Assembly: GCA_021018995.1 (NCBI GenBank)
Contig: CM037596.1
Location: 103,089,416 to 103,153,415, forward strand
Length of the DNA: 64,000 nucleotides
Direction: 5' to 3'
Source: Chloranthus sessilifolius
Taxonomy: Eukaryota; Streptophyta; Magnoliopsida; Chloranthales; Chloranthaceae
How positions within the stretch are numbered: position 1 is the first letter of the stretch; each line of letters begins with the position of its first letter. Below the pieces are notes generated by a model, which was not told the origin of the DNA, searched no databases, and saw nothing but the letters and a program-made list of their open reading frames with translations. A program made the translations under genes and the position numbers. Shown in pieces: positions 45,557 to 58,951 of this stretch.

Positions 45557-46560
45557 TCTCATTATACCCCCTTGGTTTTTGGTTTTTACCACCCTAAACC
45601 GAAATGGAATCGGTTTGGTTTGGGTCGATCTGAGTTGGTTTTCGAGCGGGTTCAGTTCGCTCAGTTTTCCATTTGGTTTCCAAATTCGGGTCAAATCTTG
45701 CATCCCTAGGTGGAGGACTTGAACCTTTTCTTTAAATAATTTATTATTTATAAATTTTAAATTTCTGACCTTTTACTGAAATATCGATGTATTTGGTTTA
45801 GAATGACCCACAACCACAACGGAGATATTTTTATTATTTTATTTATTTTTATGTATTTTTCGATTTCTCATCACACCCCCTCGGTTTTCACTTTTTGCCA
45901 CTCTAAAACGAAATGGAATCAGTTTGGTTCAGGTCGGTCTGACTTGATTTTCGGGCCGGTTCTGTTCGCTCGGTTTCTGGATTCGGCTCAAAGCTTGAAT
46001 CCCTAGGTGTTGGACATAAACCTTTTTCTTAAATAATTTAGGGTTGCTCTAAACGTGCCCACGCGTTCTTTGAAAGCGCCTATATAAGGGACTCCTAAAA
46101 CTCCTTGATTTGGTCGGATCAAATGAAGGAGATTTTGTTTCACCCCAATCTTCCACACAAAGGATCTTGAGATCGTTTCTCACCTATCAGACGCTCAATT
46201 TTTTATTCTACATGACATAGATCCTCCAAAAAAGCCCTTAAAATCACGTTTGAGCGTGATATTTGTCATTACACACAAGGTCCATTTTTTGGGGATCTGT
46301 GAGATGTGGAATCCAAAAATGACCGTCTGATAGGTGCTACATGATCGCAAGATCCATTGTGTGGAAGATTAGAGTAAAAAACGATATCTAGTATCCTATC
46401 CGACACAATCAATGGTTTTAAAGGGGTGCTCACATAGGCACTATCAGAGAACACGTGGGAGCAATAGAGCTAGCCAATAATTATTAATATTAATTTAAAA
46501 TTTCTGACCTTTTACGGAATTACCAATGTAATCGGTTTACAACGACCCACAACCACAACC
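45557..46560. repeat. ~265-bp tandem duplication, second copy split by a MITE
   Basis: Copy 1 is 45557-45820. Copy 2 is 45866-46040 plus 46486-46560. Shared runs: TCTCATYAYACCCCCTYGG, CGAAATGGAATC, GTTCGCTC, AATCCCTAGGTG, CTTAAATAATTTA, TAAATTTCTGACCTTTTAC and GACCCACAACCACAAC. Copy 1 preserves the uninterrupted site. Confidence 0.85.
46041..46476. mobile_element. Mutator-like MITE, copy 1 (436 bp)
   Basis: Terminal inverted repeat of about 45 bp (GGGTTGCTCTAAACGTGCCC at the left; reverse of TCCCACGTGTTCTC..GCGCCTA-like at the right) and a near-palindromic interior (AGGATCTTGAGATC, ACCTATCAGACG..CGTCTGATAGGT). Flanks AATAATTTA and AATAATTAT give a 9-bp duplication with small decay, confirmed by the empty site in the neighbouring tandem copy. 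Confidence 0.85.
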
Positions 46561-48389
46561 AGCGGCGGACACACATATATGGACCCCACAAGCTCTCGTA
46601 AAAGCCTGTATAGGCTAGTATCAAGCTATATTTAAGGCATGGTATTTTGTTTTTAAACTAAAATTCCAATGCTCTTGGTTTTATTTGAGTTCAAATATTT
46701 GTAACTGATGATTCGGTCTCTGCAGTGAAGACCTGGCTTGGAAACAGGTTGCAAAGATTAAATGTTCGGCTGCAAATAACCAAACCAACTTTAAGTAAAA
46801 AAATCCCTTCCAACCTCTTTCTATCTTTATTCTCTCTCTCCCCCCACTCTACACTCTCCTCTCTCGTGGTTCACAACAGATATTTCTGTCTTTTCCCGAT
46901 TTTTCATCTCTCTTTTTATCTCGCTAAATCCTTAAATTTTTAAGCCTTAACTTTTAAATACCTAATTAATGATATCATCATAACTTTAAATTCATTTTTA
47001 AACCCTAATTTTGAATTTCCCAAATTTTAAATTTTTACCCTTAAACTCATTTCCCTAATTTTTAAATTTCCCAATTTCCTATAACCTAAACTCATTTCCC
47101 AAAATTTTAAAATTTCCAATTTTCTAAACCCTAAATTCATTTCCCAATCTTTTTATAATTAATATTAATATTTTTATATTGGATATTTTTTTATTGGATC
47201 CGACTTTTCTGTTTATCATTTAAGCACTAAAATGGTGTTATAATAATCTTACATCATCAATGGTTGAATCTTCGGTGATCCGTTAAAGTGATGGATCATA
47301 GATTGACTTGTAATATGCCAAAAAATGGTGATTTAGATAGATTTTAAACCATTTGACTTGTAAATTATAATATCAATCGGCGTATTTAATTTTAATAATT
47401 GATATTAAAGTTTATCAATCGAATGATTCAAATCTATTTATAGGCATATTTTTTTGGGATGAGACATTTTCTACTATTAGATTGTCACTTAGATAATTTA
47501 AATTGATCACATTTGTGCTCTCCATTATATAATGATAAATCATACTTTAATAATGTGAGATAATTAAAAGTCTAATTATAATCATCGTAATTGTGTAATT
47601 GTGTAAGATCATTTAAAATATTATTTTGTTGTTTATCATTTTTATTAGAAATTAAAAAATATATATGTTTTATGATTTTTGAAAATTTAAATTTATTATT
47701 ATAAAAGAGGAAAAAAATTTTATTAGCATATAAGATATTGACTATCAGATAGGAGGTGGCCCCACTTTAAGCCATTGACCACAACCGAATGATTGATTTG
47801 CCAATCCGAACATTGATTACTATACTAATATGAAGAGGACGTCAGCGCCATTAATATATATATCTTTATACAGAGGCGACTCCCTCTAGGTAGCATGAAA
47901 AGCCAAATCTATGCATTAAATATGCAGGCGTGGCTCACTATAAAGCTGCAGTTGGTTCCTGATGTGACCTGTACACTTGTCGCTCTCTCGGCTTACGGGG
48001 CAGTCGATATTTTTTAAGAGAAATGTTACTGCCACATCAGTTTTTGTTAAATCCACATCACGAATCGTTGACTACTTCGAACGAGATGATTGGCCTTTTT
48101 TTCCGGATCATCCGCAGCAGCGTGCGACTAAGGGCCTGTTTTGATAGGGGGGAAAAGAAAAAGAAATTATTTAAAAGGATAGATAATATGATACTTTCCT
48201 ATTTTGACAACAAAATTGTGTCACTGAAAGTTATAAGAAAATTAAAAAAAAAATAATTCATTGAAAATTAATAAATTCTTTTACAATAAGAGGATTTCAT
48301 CGAAATTTTTTTATTAATTTCTCTTTTTCTTTATCATCTATCTCTCGCTCTCTTTTTCAATGAATAAATTGAAATAAAATTAATTATTC
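46561..48389. other. Anonymous AT-rich spacer with a degenerate tandem
   Basis: 46985-47150 holds three or four ~50-bp units of the type AAACTCATTTCCCAA..TTTAAATTTCC with interspersed AAACCCTAA, superficially telomere-like but not a telomeric array. The remainder is AT-rich without a recognised gene. Confidence 0.5.
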
Positions 48390-49580
48390 AAAAAATTATA
48401 AAAATTAAACTAAAATAATAAATTTTTAATTTTTTTTAAAAAGAAAAAAATGATAAAAAAAAAAAAATAAAAAAAAAAATAAAAATAATAAATAAAATTA
48501 GACTTTAAAAAAATATATAATAATAATAATTTTTTAAATAAAATAAAAATAATTTAAAATATAATATAATAAAAAATATAAAAATATAAAAATATAAAAA
48601 ATATAAAAAATATTTTTTTAATAAAATAAATAAATAATAAATAATAAATTAAAATACAAAATTAAAATACAAAAATTAAAAAATTTTAAATTTAAATTAA
48701 AAAATTTTTAAAATATTAAAAATACAAAAAATTAAAAGTTAAAAATTAATAAAATAAAAATACAAAAAGAAAACATATAAAAATTAAAATTAAAATTAAA
48801 AAATTAAAAATTAGAAATTAAAATTAAAAATTTTAAAAAATTAAAAATTAAAAAATAATTTTTTTTAATAAAATAAATAAATAACAAATTAAAATAAATA
48901 ATAATAATAATAATACAAATTATTTAAAATTTATAAAATTTTAAAAAATAAAATAAAAATACAAAAATAAAAAATAAAATAAAATAATAAAATATATTTA
49001 TAAAAAAAATAAATTAAAATAAAATATAAAAATATAAAAATTAAAAAATAAATTAAAATTTAAAAAATTTAAATAAAAATACAGAAATTAAAATTAAAAA
49101 ATTAAAAATTTTTAAAAATAAAAATAAAATAATTTTTTTTAATAAAATAAAAAATAATAATAATAATAATACAAAATTTTAAAATTTTAAAAATTTTAAA
49201 AAATAAAATAAAAATACAAAAATAAAAAATAAAAAAAAATAATTTAGTAAAATAAATAAAATTAAAATTAAAATTTATTTAAAAATATAAAATAGTTAAA
49301 TAATAATATAAAATTAATAAATAATAAATTAAATAATAATAATAAATTAAATAATAAAATAAAATAATATAAATAAAAGAATATTTTTATTTTTATTATT
49401 TATTTTAATTTATTTATTTATTTTATCAAAAGAGAGAGAGAGAGAGATTTTATTTTTTATTTTTTTATTTTTTATTATTTATTTATTTATTTATTTATTT
49501 TAAAAACAAAGTAAAAATAATAATAAAACTTAAATTAAATATAAAAAATTTATAAAAAGGAAAAAAATTAAAAATAATAA
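48390..49580. repeat. 1.2-kb almost pure A/T tract
   Basis: Nearly all A or T, A-dominated on this strand, built of AAATAAAATAAT-type words and a few AAAAATACAAAAATT units, with isolated C only at the ACAAA words. It ends in a (GA)n at 49431-49447, then (CT)-rich sequence at 49603-49705. No ORF of interest. Confidence 0.9.
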
Positions 49581-51669
49581 TAAATAAATAAAAATTAAAT
49601 ATCTCTCTCTCTCTTTCTCTCTTTCTTAGCTCTTTATTATTATTCTTCTTTTTAGATGTCTCTTTCTCCTAATCTCTCTCTCCGAGTCTTTCTCTCTCTC
49701 TATATATTTATTTTAATTTTTCTCTCCTCAAATTTCTTTCTTAAACTCATTTTTTCTCTTTCATAATTTTTCTTTCTCTCACAAAATTTTTTTTATAATA
49801 GAAAATTAAATTTATTGAGTGTATGAGATATGCTATCGATAATGATCATTTTCTATTTTTTATGTGTCAATTACACAATCCAAACACTGAAAAACAATAA
49901 ATTTCTATAAATTCCCAAAGAACTGGAATCCATTGGATTACAAAATCTTTTCCTATATTTTTCGAAAAATTGCCAAACTGACCATAAAATAAATATATAT
50001 GAGAATAATATAAACAGTCCAGGTGGCTATCAATAATTGGATCATATCTTAGCAAACAAATTACACATACCATCCAATAAAAATCTTTAATATTAGTAGT
50101 AAAAAAATAAGAAAAATAGCAATATTAGCGCACCGATTTCGGCACATCATGATAGTCATTCACAAGTTCATCAGATACATAGGATGTGGTAAGATAAAAT
50201 ACTTTCACATGTACAAATAGAATGATTAATATACTTTCGATGGTGTACATGCCTAACACCCTATATAAATTAAAATATAAAATTAATATTTTTTTATGTT
50301 GTTTCTCAAAATAAATCACACCCTAATCTTATCTCGTTGAGGCATGAGACGCGAGATGTCTTATCTTGGGTGAGATTTAAAATCATGATCCACCCAAATA
50401 TGTTGAAATCATAGGCCTACAATAAGATGATGATGTTGATTTTATGCGCGATACACATGGATATAAATCGGCATACCGGTCTAGGCCCAACGGCCCAAGC
50501 CTAGCCGGCCAAGCTAGACAATATTTGAAGAAGAATTTTAGTGAAAATGATATTTTTAATATGTTACCCAATTCATATCTTTTACATATTAGCCTATATG
50601 GATCGATATTTGACTTGATTGACCCGATATTTAAGTTCATAATAAATCAAGGTTGTTTACATGTTGTTGATGGTACCTAACCCGAAAGGTATCATATATG
50701 ATTGATATTTAAAATCATCGGCACATATCCTCAAAAGTACATTTTTTATCAATACTTGTCATGTGAATTGCACATTTGACTGTTTGATAATAAGTTCATG
50801 CAAAATATAAAAATCGGTATTAGTCTTGGGTATCGATTTGTTTAAGCTCGATAAGACTCAATTAATATATTTCGGCCGATACTGATATGTATCTATTTTT
50901 TTTTTTTTTTAAAGTCTGTCTTGGCTGAAATCAAAATATATCGATTGATACCTGATACATATCGACCGATATAAGCCCGCATCGTCAGATACGGAATCAG
51001 GTTGCCCGACCAATACGTATAGGAGTCGATTTTTGACACCTTAGGTTCGTGATATCAAGATTTACTATGTAACCAAAAATGATCTCTTGCGTCATGTGGC
51101 TTTAACGGAAAAAAGGTGCGCCAGTAAAGCTTCTCTCCTCAAATAACCTCACGAGAAGTGACTACTTTTAAGTGCATCATGCTAATTATGAATAGCTTTT
51201 TGAGACTGCATATCTTGTCAATTAAGGGCCTCGAGATCCGTGAATCAACTTTATTGACACAATTGACGGTAGATAAAGGGTGTTCATCAAGCGTGACGTC
51301 CGACATTAAATAAGGCGCTGTGCCTAGTTACGCAACCGAAGTATGTGTGGCCGGCCCTACATGTAGCTGCTACGCCAACCGCCGGCTCCCACCACTATTA
51401 GCGGTCCAGCGAGAACGGGCAATATCCACATGTCTGCGCATTTAGTGCAGTGGCGTATCGAAGACGAGCCCCCAACATACAAATATGCCGACTCTAGAAG
51501 CTCCTTCAACTTTGTTTAGAGGGGTCATCCATCAACGTCATAGGAGTTGGTATAGGGTGTGTACTGCTTCCCCCTTTGTAGCCACACCTGCCTCATCACA
51601 TATCAAATGGGAAATATAATTGGGAGCCATTACGTGAAAACGTAATCTGAGCCGTTAGATTTAAAGTTC

Positions 51670-51671
<2 letters not shown>
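49581..51671. other. Anonymous spacer with palindromic-word remnants
   Basis: 50440-51035 includes CGGCCGATACTGATATG, ATATATCGATTGATACC and TATCGACCGATATAAG words, the same class as 1390-1870. 51290-51600 is GC-richer without a recognised gene. Confidence 0.5.

Positions 51672-51718
<47 letters not shown>
51672..51718. repeat. (TA)n microsatellite
   Basis: About 23 uninterrupted TA units. Comparable runs occur at 13665, 35236, 58906, 59527, 60503 and 63714. Confidence 0.98.
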
Positions 51719-51720
<2 letters not shown>

Positions 51721-52048
51721 TTAGTCGATAAAATTAGAGTAAAATACGATATTTATCATATAATCTATTATTGTCAACTTTTGAATTAAATAATAGCCTT
51801 TGATTATATTTAATCACACATGATGAAGATTATATTTTATGTTGATCTTTTGCACTTGATATTTTTAAATGACAAGCTCCAAATCAAATAATTTAGATGG
51901 TGTTTTTTTATAGTCTTTGTTTTAAACTTGGTGCAAGGCCCAAATTTTCAAGTACAAGTAATGGCTCGTAATATAATTTGGTAATCTAATTTAAAGAAGT
52001 CAAAAGTATTGAAAATTGAAGGATAAAAAAATATACCACAAGACTTTA

Positions 52049-52428
52049 TGTTATAGCCACCTCACTAAAACGAAGGAAAATTTCGTTGATTGCTTTAAAT
52101 CAGGCGATGAAGATCACTTTTCGTCTTAATTTTCCACAAAAAAGATCTTGAGATCATAGTCTACTATTAGACAATCAAATGTTAATTCCATAAGGCACAC
52201 ATCCCAAAAAGAGACTCGAGAACCATGTTTGGTGGTATGTCGTGATCACCTTTACTTTTTGAGATATTTGTCACATGGAATCAACATCTAACTGTTTGAT
52301 AGTAGGCCCATGATCTCGAAATTATCTTTGTAAAAGATTAGGACGAAAAACAATCCCCATCATCTAATTTAAAGTAGCAGAGAGAGTCACTAATTCCTTC
52401 ATTTTATTGAGGTGGCTGTAACATAAAT
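52049..52428. mobile_element. Long inverted-repeat element, Mutator-MITE relative
   Basis: Left end TTTATGTTATAGCCACCTCA and right end TGAGGTGGCTGTAACATAAA are inverted, followed by ~50 bp of imperfect pairing. The interior has AAGATCTTGAGATCAT, a GGCACACATCCC/GATATTTGTC region and GATAGTAGGCCCATGATCTC, the same phrases as the 46041 and 63254 elements. No clear target duplication. Confidence 0.7.
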
Positions 52429-53613
52429 TGGAATTGGTGCTCGGTAACATCGGCGTTAAAATAAGTTTTTGAAATTTATATGATAACTATGGTTTGAAAT
52501 CTCGCCCTAGACTAGGTGTCTCCAGCGAGACAACCAGATTAGGTTGTGATTCGTTTTGAGATGTAAAAAATATTAGTTTTATATTTTAATTTACATAAGG
52601 TGTTAGACTTCTGCTATTTTAATTATACTACTCGTTCTATTTGCATACAAACCACTATTTTATTTTACACTATCCTATCTATGTGATAATCTGGTGAATG
52701 GCTATTATGGTGTGTCCAAATCCGTGTACACTAATATCGCTATTATTCTCATTTTTTAACTGTTAATATTAAAGATCCTTAATTGAAAGGTATATGATTG
52801 ATTTATAGGTGTGGTTTTTTAACTAATATGTGTTCTAATTATAAACAACCACTTTGACTGTTTAGATTGATCGAAAATAACAGTGAAGTGTTCTCTAATG
52901 GTATAATATCAAACATCAATTTTAATGGCGTAAGATCATTTAAAGAGTTAATTTTGTTTCACGCCAGCATCTCGGTCTTAGGGTTGTTCGAGACAACTCA
53001 GAAATTCGAGATTTCAAACCATGATGGTAACCGTTTATTTTTAAATTTGGTATCAACCTCCAAATTAGTAGGCCCAAAAAAGTTGGCCATCATCGGATCC
53101 ACATGCATTGGAGGATTCAATTGAAACAATAATAATAAACAAATATAAAAAAAGAGAGAAAAATTAAAACAATTAATAAATTAATAAATTACCTTCTCTG
53201 TGTTTGTACCATGGTTTTAAATATTGGCTATATTCGATACATATCGGCCGATATCTATGGGGTTAGGCCTCATCCATCATAGATATACACCTTGATTCTA
53301 TTTGGGGTCAAATATTGGGTCAACCAGATCAAACATTCGACCATACTAGGGCATCTACACCAAATTTTAATACCAAAAAAGCCCTTTTTACGATTTTGTT
53401 TTACATTTTTATTATTTTAAAAATTAAAAAAGCACTTAAATATCGGACGATTTAATTGATACATATATGATATAACCCAATACATATCGGCCTCGCGGAC
53501 CAAGCCTTGATATATAGGACTTTAAAATCTCTCATCCGAATTGTTGATGTTTTCTCTCTTTATTTCCTTACTTCTAATGCTCTAAAAGTTTACCAATTTT
53601 GACCCACAAGATC
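52429..53613. other. Spacer with a palindromic-word block
   Basis: No gene. An 85-codon frame at 52867-53124 has no known domain. 53208-53505 carries GATACATATCGGCCGATATC-type words, entered by CATGGTTTTAAATATTGG. Confidence 0.5.
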
Positions 53614-53755
53614 CGCTACAAAAAATAAGACTAGTAGCGGCAGTCAAAAACTGTCGCTAATACTAATACTGCTAATAGTTTTAGTAGCTTTTTTGTTAAT
53701 AGCGACATATTTTTATAGTAAAAGATTGCCGCTAATAGTCTTATTTTTTGTAGTG
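53614..53755. mobile_element. CACTA-type MITE, copy 3
   Basis: 142 bp, CGCTACAAAAAATAAGACTA to TAGTCTTATTTTTTGTAGTG, flanked by ATC on both sides (53611-53613 and 53756-53758). Same inner words as copies 1 and 2. Confidence 0.9.
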
Positions 53756-53786
53756 ATCTTTTCTATCTGTTGAGAAAGCACACTAA

Positions 53787-54032
53787 GGTTTCGTTTCGGT
53801 TGGTTTTGCTCTTTTTGGAGGCAAAGAGTAGCTTTCTCACTTTTTGACTCCGACAGGAAACTATTTTTACATTTGTTATTACAGCTCCTTGTCTTATATT
53901 CTTTGACTGGAAACTATTTTAAGTGATAAATCTGCTCTATGAATGCTCTATCTTAGAGCAAATTTATCTGTCTTGAGAGAGAGCAGGCAAATAGTTGCTT
54001 CTGCACTTATAAAAGCTAATCTAAACATAACC
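53787..54032. mobile_element. Tourist-like MITE, copy 1
   Basis: 246 bp with ends GGTTTCGTTTCGGTTGG and GCTAATCTAAACATAACC (imperfectly inverted) and TAA on each side. Internally matches 59147-59385 (ACAGCTCCTTG, AAACTATTTTAAGTGATAAA, TCTGCTCTATG, GCAAATAGTTGCTTCTGC). Confidence 0.85.
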
Positions 54033-55852
54033 TAATAGTAGTTACAAGGGACTCTTTAAATGCAAAGTAACAAGTCAAACAGTTATATTTGAAGAATACC
54101 TCCCTCTTCAAATACTTCAACAAGATTTTCAATGATGACTATGCTTTGAAGTGTTTCCATGGCTCTTCAACATTGAAGAGCTACTTTTGAGTCTTCAAAA
54201 TATTAAAATAATATTTATTTTGAAGTTTTTTTTTGCATCTTATTTTTGGTTTGTAACACAACTCCATATGAAATTTTGACTTATGTGAATCGGACGGATC
54301 GTGATCATTTTTCTTTCAATTTTTTTACAAATGAATTTTATGAACACGATTAACCTATCACTATTAAATTATTTTATTTATTTATTTTTTTGATAAGACT
54401 ATTAAATTATTTTTTACATGATATAAATCTAAAAAAATGACGTGTTTCGATAATTATCATCATTTTTTCTCTAAAATATAATTTAAAATAAAAATTTAAA
54501 GAGTTAGTTAAAGAGATGCACAAAATAACATAACTCTTCAACTCCCCGTAACTTTTCAAACAAAGTCTCATCAATATCTATAGCTATAACTTTTAAAGAG
54601 TAGCCTTTGGAGATGCTCAAAGTCTTGATCTCGTAGACGAGGACTTCGCCTTAGGATTTTTCAACATTAGTGATAACACGTTTTTATTTTGCCAAAAAGA
54701 AAGGGGCTCTTAGGACTTTTTAATAAATATTCAATGACCCATAACTAGGTACTTAACAACCGATGCGAATGGACGGCGCCCTTCGGGGTGATCTCGTAGT
54801 TACTATGGGATGGAGATTGGGGCGCAGATTTGAACCGAAGATCGAAAACTGATCCCGTCGAATCAAACCAAAATTGATCGAAAGCCAGCACAAAGCCAAA
54901 AATAGGGTGAGAAAGCTGAAAAAACCAAAAAATAAAAATATCCTAACGATATAAAAAAATATGAAGAATCCTAAAACCGAATGGAACCGTATCAACAAAC
55001 ACCGGATTCGGAACGGAACCGTACCAACCAACACCGGATTCGGATCGATTTGATTTCGATTAACTGAAATCAAAATCGAAATGTTTCAATTAGGGTTCGG
55101 TCTTACAGAAACTGAACCTAAAATCATAACTTATGTTTCGGTAACCCAAAACCGAAACTTCAGTTTCGGTTCAGTTAACCAAATCTGCACCCATAGGCCA
55201 TAGGTGGAGACTGATTCTCTTTTGGTTTATTTTGCCCTTGTTTTTTCTCCCCGTCTTGAATCTGGGGTGAATCGGGATATTGCTCTTACTACCCGATCAT
55301 TTGCAGGTGTTATGGCAACTTGTTTGGCTCGATGACAAACAATAACCATAGCAAGACAGTTCAACTCAGGTAATGGGTTGGTCTATGGATTTTCGTTCTT
55401 TTTAGCCACATTTCTCTCAAAACATATCGATTGGGTTCCATATTGATATGTATGGGATATATGGATGCCCATCGGCCAAACCAACTGAAGTTAACTTACT
55501 TTGAAAAACATAAAAATTAAATATATAAAAATCAATAAAAGGTTTGTCCAAAAGCAATTTTTGGTATTACTTCCGCCCATACTTATGGCATGTGGCGCGA
55601 CATGAACCCAATAATTGACCTTGTTAACTTATTTTGCCTCTTCACAAAATCTATCAAGTGGCACACTCAATTAAAATTAGTCCTCTATGCACCTAATCCA
55701 ATAAGTGATGACATCCAAACTCGAAACTGAGACTTGGCATAACTCGCGAGATGGAATGGTAAGTTTGTTATTATTTACTAAAAAAAGGGTATTCAAGGAA
55801 TTGGAAGTGACTACTCAATTGCTCGGTTGAATAGACAGGTGGACACATTCTC
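54033..55852. other. Upstream intergenic region of the esterase gene
   Basis: No gene. 54760-55195 is another palindromic-word block made of CCGAAACT / AGTTTCGGTT and ACCGGATTCGGAWCG words. 55400-55500 has an ATATCGATTGGGTTCC piece of the same kind. Confidence 0.5.
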
Positions 55853-56110
55853 TCCCTTTTCTCTCTCTCTCTCTGCTCTTTGTCTCCCGCTTTCACTGCA
55901 ATTATTTGGTAAGTATTTAATAAAAAGCAGCTCAGATCACGCTGAGCTTTCTATCTTTGCAGAATGATACTTTACTGTTAAAGAGTTTCCTAGCTAAAGC
56001 AGATTGCATGCTATATATAAGAGAAAGCAAACTCGAACGAAAATGGAAGAAGAAATTCAAAAAACTCATTGAAAATTTGGTTTGAGTTGATTTGCAGATA
56101 AAAGAAAGAG
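55853..56110 (+). promoter_or_regulatory. Core promoter and 5' leader of the esterase gene
   Basis: CT-rich stretch at 55853-55890 (common in plant core promoters) and a strong TATA box CTATATATAAG at 56011-56021, 90 bp before the ATG. Transcription would start near 56045. TTGATTTGCAG at 56089-56099 could be a leader splice acceptor, but none is needed. Confidence 0.65.
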
Positions 56111-58902
56111 ATGAGGCCCAAAATCATTCTTTTCGGTGACTCGATCACAGAAGAGTCGTTTGGGGATGGAGGTTGGGGTGCATCTCTTGCCAACCATTTC
56201 TCCCGAACGGTATATAAATTTTCGTCTTATTTTAATTTTATTCTAATTTTAATGGTGATGATTTAGTCTTCTTCTTGATGGCTTTTTATTTTTTTGAATC
56301 AGTTGGATGTGTTGGTGAGAGGATATAGTGGGTATAATACACGGTGGGCGTTGCACGTGTTGGAGAAGGCTTTGTTTGCCGAAGCTGCTGCTGCGCCGTG
56401 TGCGGTCACCGTCTTCTTCGGCGCAAACGATGCGTGTCTTCCCGATAGGAGCAGCTCCTTTCAGCACGTTCCGCTCCATGAATACACCCAGAATCTCAAC
56501 GCTATTATCTCTCTTATCAAGGTCTTTTTTTTTTCTCTCTCTCTCGCTCTACCTTAATCTCTCTCTAAATTTTATAGTCGTGGTTAGCATGTGGGTGGGT
56601 GACCGTCAATTGATGATCATACGGTTGTGATGGTCAAGTTTAGGTGGTTACTGATTAAGCTCTTTGCATACAATCTGAGGGATACTACGTGCACACCACT
56701 CTTACCTCGCCCACCCAATCGGCAATCGTGTGCGGATAGTAAAACTTGTTGTGCGCGTACAAATAATTTATTGGATATAAGTTAACTTTAAAAAAACAAA
56801 ATTTAGAAAAATTTGTTTGCGCCGAAAAGTTACTATCAATACACTTTTTGCAAAATAATCAAACTAATTAGCGATGAAGAGTTCTTCTATCGAAAGACCA
56901 AGTTACCCCTTAAAAAATGGACCCTCTGATATGCTACCGTCTGATATACTTTGAGAAAAAACTCTAAATTGGACGGCCGTTTGGAGGTCTTAAACATAGT
57001 GACAAATTTGGTTTTTGGAAATTTTTCGGTGAGGGGTCCTTTCGGATTAACTTCGATACCATTCCCAAACAATTTGGGAAAATTAAGTTTCGGAGATTAA
57101 AAATAAAAAAAAAAATATATTTAATAATTTTTTAAATATATAAGTGAAATTTATGGAAAAGTATCGAAATTTTCCTTTGACCACGGTTTCTGAAATTGGG
57201 CGAAAATTTTCACTACAGTCCTAAAGGTATTTTCGCCATTTTATTTTTCAGAGAACCTTTTATTACTAATTAGTTTGATTGAGGACTTTTTAATTTTTTT
57301 TTCAATTTAATTAGTTTGTTAGCCCACTGGTGGTTGTACTTTTCAAGATGATTAGTAACCGTCCAATCAATTAAGAGCTTGACTTTTAACTATTTCTAAA
57401 AAGCGACATCCTTATAGACCCCTTGAAAGCCATTGATTGTTTTGAATCTGAAGGTGGTGATAGCTTTTCACCCGAATCTTCTATATAATAGATCTTGCAA
57501 GCATATGGAGCACCTACCAGACAGTCAGCATTTTATTCCATGTATGCGTGGGGTGTGTTTAGGGGTACCCTTAATCTTATTATTATTATTATTATTATTA
57601 TCATGGGTACCTCATTTCGCGCCCCCACAATCTCTGGAAGCAGCCACGTCCTTGTCCCCTTCAAAGTCATTGATTGCTTCGGATCAGGTGATAGAAATCG
57701 TGTTTCACCCCAATATCAAATGGTCAATTTTTGATTCCATGAGTCCTAAATCCCTCCCAAAATAGCCCTAAAATCACATTTGAGCATGATGTGGGGCATA
57801 TAATTGCCGAGCCATTTTTTCAGGGCTATGTGACACATGGAAATAAAAAATTATCATCAGATAGGTGTGACATGATCTCAAGGTTCATTGCGAGAAAAAT
57901 TGGGGTGAAACAAGATCTCCATCATCCGGTCTAAAGCTATCAACGGTTTTTAAAGAGTTTGGGACGTAGGTACTTCCAGAGAACGTGTGGGTGCGAACCG
58001 AGGCCCCCTATTATTATTTGGGAGCTGAAACTTGCACATAAGATTTGTACCGGGCCACAGAATTAAAAAGAAAGACTGTTGTTTTTGGGATCTGTGCCGT
58101 ATAGAACACCATCTAAGTAAAGATCGTTGAGGCCACAAATTGGATCGAAACATGATCTCTATCTTATGATTGAATCCAGTCAAAAGCCATCTTCTGATTC
58201 AATTGTTGACTTTTACAAATCTAATGATAGAGATCATGTTTTGGTGCCTTTTTTGTTCACAAAAATCTTTACATCATGGTCTCCAAATCAGATGGTTGAG
58301 ATGGTGTTTCACGTGGCATAGATCCGAAATAATATATATTTCTTTAATCATGTGCCACTATACAAGTCTCTTTTTCAAGTTTTAGCTGCCTTATTATTTT
58401 TTAATATGAATAGTGAAAGGAGAAATAATAGCATGATAGTTGTTAATATGTTTTCTGGTGCACCACTAGGGCTTTCAATGGGCCGGACTGGCCCTTGAAA
58501 AGGGACCTTTTTTTTATTCTTATGGACCAAGCGCACGCCGAAACTGGCCTGAGCAAATCTTGGCCCGCCTTATTCTGGACTAGGCACCAAGTAGAAGTCT
58601 TAATTATCAACCTGCCTGGAGTGAGTGCTATGTGGAACAAGATAGTGTTGTTTAGATTATTACTCAAAAAATAAATTAAAACAAAATTTCTATCAAACAT
58701 TTTTTATGCTTAAAAGCTTTAAATATCAATTGTTAAAAATTACAGTAAAATTTGACTTTTAATTTAAAATTCATTTTAATTTATTAATTTTTAAAATTAA
58801 TCTATACAGCCTGTTAGACCTCTACGTTTCACCAAACTAGTGTTTTGGGAGGCCACAATGAAACAATGTGATGTTGGGGTATCTATCTTGCGCACTCCCT
58901 TC

Positions 58903-58951
<49 letters not shown>

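Noticed and set aside
46985-47150. Interstitial telomere repeat
   Set aside because: AAACCCTAA occurs only a few times within longer degenerate units; no TTTAGGG array.
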